A DNA stretch of 64,000 nucleotides, taken from Carpediemonas membranifera (Eukaryota; Fornicata). The stretch's first letter is position 1, and each line of letters starts with the position of its first letter. Positions 61,301-64,000 of the stretch are shown piece after piece. The notes beneath the pieces were generated by a model. That model ran no database searches. It was not told the DNA's origin and saw nothing but the letters and a program-made list of their open reading frames with translations. The stretch lies in assembly GCA_019828565.1 (NCBI GenBank), contig JAHDYR010000021.1, positions 154,982 to 218,981 of the forward strand, read 5' to 3'. The translations under genes and the position numbers were made by a program.

Positions 61301-64000
61301 TGCCGACACGCAACCGCCACTGCTCTCGCTGTGCAGCCCACAGACACTGTCCAGCGTGTGCTGAAGGGGCAGCCAGCGGACCTCGGCTCAGTCCGCCAAG
61401 CGGCTGGTCGTGCGGGAGTTGCGAAATGGGGTCGACCCCCAATCTGCGAGCTGGATGCAGCCAGACGACGCGCTCCTGGAATCGGCAGGGCGCATTACAC
61501 CCCTGCGTATTCCGGTAGCGCGCGGTTCTGCCGCGCCCAGATCGTCCCAGTCGGACCCGCCCAGATGGGGTCGACCTCAGATGTCGACACCAGACTCACG
61601 CGTCCAATCGCGGGACGGTCAGCCATGTTTACTTAGCTCTGTGCAATGAATACGCGCTGCTGCTGGCTCGGTGCAAGCAGCTCGAAGTGGCAGCGCGTAG
61701 AGTCGACACCAGTCGCACTTCTGTTCGCGCCCCTCCCGCGGAGCTGTCGCCAGTCGCGTACACTGTGCAATACATCTCATTAGTGCGTCTGATGACGCCA
61801 GTGAATTGGCTGTAGCGACTCGACTCGACGCGTGGTTGTGCGTGTGTCTCACCCAGGTCTGCCCCCCGCACCATGCCGACACGCAACCGCCACTGCTCTC
61901 GCTGTGCAGCCCACAGACACTGCCCAGCGTGTGCTGAAGGGGCAGCCAGCGGACCTCGGCTCAGTCCGCCAAGCGGCTGGTCGTGCGGGAGTTGCGAAAT
62001 GGGGTCGACCCCCAATCTGCGAGCTGGATGCAGCCAGACGACGCGCTCCTGGAATCGGCAGGGCGCATTACACCCTGCGTATTCCGGTAGCGCGCGGTTC
62101 TGCCGCGCCCAGATCGTCCCAGTCGGACCCGCCCAGATGGGGTCGACCTCAGATGTCGACACCAGACTCACGCGTCCAATCGCGGGACGGTCAGCCATGT
62201 TTACTTAGCTCTGTGCAATGAATACGCGCTGCTGCTGGCTCGGTGCAAGCAGCTCGAAGTGGCAGCGCGTAGAGTCGACACCAGTCGCACTTCTGTTCGC
62301 GCCCCTCCCGCGGAGCTGTCGCCAGTCGCGTACACTGTGCAATACATCTCATTAGTGCGTCTGATGACGCCAGTGAATTGGCTGTAGCGACTCGACTCGA
62401 CGCGTGGTTGTGCGTGTGTCTCACCCAGGTCTGCCCCCCGCACCATGCCGACACGCAACCGCCACTGCTCTCGCTGTGCAGCCCACAGACACTGCCCAGC
62501 GTGTGCTGAAGGGGCAGCCAGCGGACCTCGGCTCAGTCCGCCAAGCGGCTGGTCGTGCGGGAGTTGCGAAATGGGGTCGACCCCCAATCTGCGAGCTGGA
62601 TGCAGCCAGACGACGCGCTCCTGGAATCGGCAGGGCGCATTACACCCTGCGTATTCCGGTAGCGCGCGGTTCTGCCGCGCCCAGATCGTCCCAGTCGGAC
62701 CCGCCCAGATGGGGTCGACCTCAGATGTCGACACCAGACTCACGCGTCCAATCGCGGGACGGTCAGCCATGTTTACTTAGCTCTGTGCAATGAATACGCG
62801 CTGCTGCTGGCTCGGTGCAAGCAGCTCGAAGTGGCAGCGCGTAGAGTCGACACCAGTCGCACTTCTGTTCGCGCCCCTCCCGCGGAGCTGTCGCCAGTCG
62901 CGTACACTGTGCAATACATCTCATTAGTGCGTCTGATGACGCCAGTGAATTGGCTGTAGCGACTCGACTCGACGCGTGGTTGTGCGTGTGTCTCACCCAG
63001 GTCTGCCCCCCGCACCATGCCGACACGCAACCGCCACTGCTCTCGCTGTGCAGCCCACAGACACTGCCCAGCGTGTGCTGAAGGGGCAGCCAGCGGACCT
63101 CGGCTCAGTCCGCCAAGCGGCTGGTCGTGCGGGAGTTGCGAAATGGGGTCGACCCCCAATCTGCGAGCTGGATGCAGCCAGACGACGCGCTCCTGGAATC
63201 GGCAGGGCGCATTACACCCTGCGTATTCCGGTAGCGCGCGGTTCTGCCGCGCCCAGATCGTCCCAGTCGGACCCGCCCAGATGGGGTCGACCTCAGATGT
63301 CGACACCAGACTCACGCGTCCAATCGCGGGACGGTCAGCCATGTTTACTTAGCTCTGTGCAATGAATACGCGCTGCTGCTGGCTCGGTGCAAGCAGCTCG
63401 AAGTGGCAGCGCGTAGAGTCGACACCAGTCGCACTTCTGTTCGCGCCCCTCCCGCGGAGCTGTCGCCAGTCGCGTACACTGTGCAATACATCTCATTAGT
63501 GCGTCTGATGACGCCAGTGAATTGGCTGTAGCGACTCGACTCGACGCGTGGTTGTGCGTGTGTCTCACCCAGGTCTGCCCCCCGCACCATGCCGACACGC
63601 AACCGCCACTGCTCTCGCTGTGCAGCCCACAGACACTGCCCAGCGTGTGCTGAAGGGGCAGCCAGCGGACCTCGGCTCAGTCCGCCAAGCGGCTGGTCGT
63701 GCGGGAGTTGCGAAATGGGGTCGACCCCCAATCTGCGAGCTGGATGCAGCCAGACGACGCGCTCCTGGAATCGGCAGGGCGCATTACACCCTGCGTATTC
63801 CGGTAGCGCGCGGTTCTGCCGCGCCCAGATCGTCCCAGTCGGACCCGCCCAGATGGGGTCGACCTCAGATGTCGACACCAGACTCACGCGTCCAATCGCG
63901 GGACGGTCAGCCATGTTTACTTAGCTCTGTGCAATGAATACGCGCTGCTGCTGCTGGCTCAGTGCAAAGCAGCTCCCGAGAAGTAATGGCAGCGCGGCAG
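55362..64000. repeat. satellite array 2: 572-bp tandem repeat, ~15 copies, runs off the window
   Basis: Same unit and orientation as array 1, starting at ATACGCGCTGCTGG (one CTG fewer than the norm). Units recur every 572 bp (one of 571) to ~63940. Variants include TGTCCAGCG (56204, 57919, 58490 and 61349), a lost minus-strand stop at 58201 (TTACCC for TTACTT), an extra G at ~60220 and an extra C at ~61502. The final ~60 bases carry an extra CTG and several indels, as at an unpolished contig end. Confidence 0.95.

Overview
The window looks like a contig end from a compact, GC-rich protist nuclear genome. About 30 intact or partial eukaryotic genes sit 50-400 bp apart on both strands. At least 11 genes can be reassembled only by removing very short introns of 28-65 bp. 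These introns have a strict 5' GTNNGY and a 3' end in which a branch-point-like CTYAC runs almost directly into YAG. That fused branch point/3' splice site, an ADP-forming acetate-CoA ligase and near-absent 5' leaders are traits of metamonads. GC content and gene content would fit a free-living fornicate such as Carpediemonas. The taxon is my inference, not something the sequence states.

Layout. 1-974: 3' part of an SMP-type lipid-transfer membrane protein. 975-6935: a near-perfect 6-kb palindrome whose 2.8-kb arms each carry one copy of the ADP-forming acetate-CoA ligase. 7065-30090: housekeeping genes, in order WD40 protein, PBDC1, FAM184-like coiled coil, INO1, TOM7, longin R-SNARE, SERF, VPS11, ALG1, prefoldin 2, acyl-CoA synthetase, RPB6, phospholipase B-like, DUF6891 protein and SLX1. 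30557-39150: CTF8, a decayed Fanzor element, proteasome alpha-1, PIP kinase, CDC50, a GST-C-fold protein and two unrecognised proteins. 39296-46367 and 55362-64000: two arrays of the same 572-bp tandem repeat (about 12 and 15 copies). 46437-55242, between the arrays: DBP10/DDX54 helicase, a second Fanzor element, a TBP-like fragment, a Qb-SNARE, a HEATR3/Syo1-like protein and an RGG protein.

The most notable content is the pair of Fanzor/TnpB-like elements (RNA-guided nuclease family). Each is bounded by a direct repeat of about 25 bp, and the repeats of the two elements resemble each other. Each lies in the same orientation immediately upstream of a host gene (CTF8, DBP10), apparently between that gene's initiator-like motif and its ATG. 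Copy B has one in-frame TAG and an Asp-to-Asn change at the third RuvC catalytic position. Copy A keeps the RuvC Asp/Glu/Asp but is truncated and frameshifted. A recurring 13-bp motif centred on GCAG(T/G)TTA lies 1-60 bp upstream of many start codons and is probably the core promoter/initiator.

Several apparent frameshifts (acetate-CoA ligase copies, VPS11, some satellite units) fall in or beside C/G homopolymers and are probably consensus errors. The last ~60 bases also look error-rich, as expected where an assembly stops inside a satellite. The host genes do not form one pathway; they sample core cell biology: vesicle traffic (VPS11, SNAREs, CDC50, PIP kinase), N-glycosylation (ALG1), lipid and energy metabolism (acyl-CoA and acetyl-CoA ligases, INO1), proteostasis (PSMA6, prefoldin, PBDC1), transcription (RPB6) and DNA repair/replication (SLX1, CTF8).
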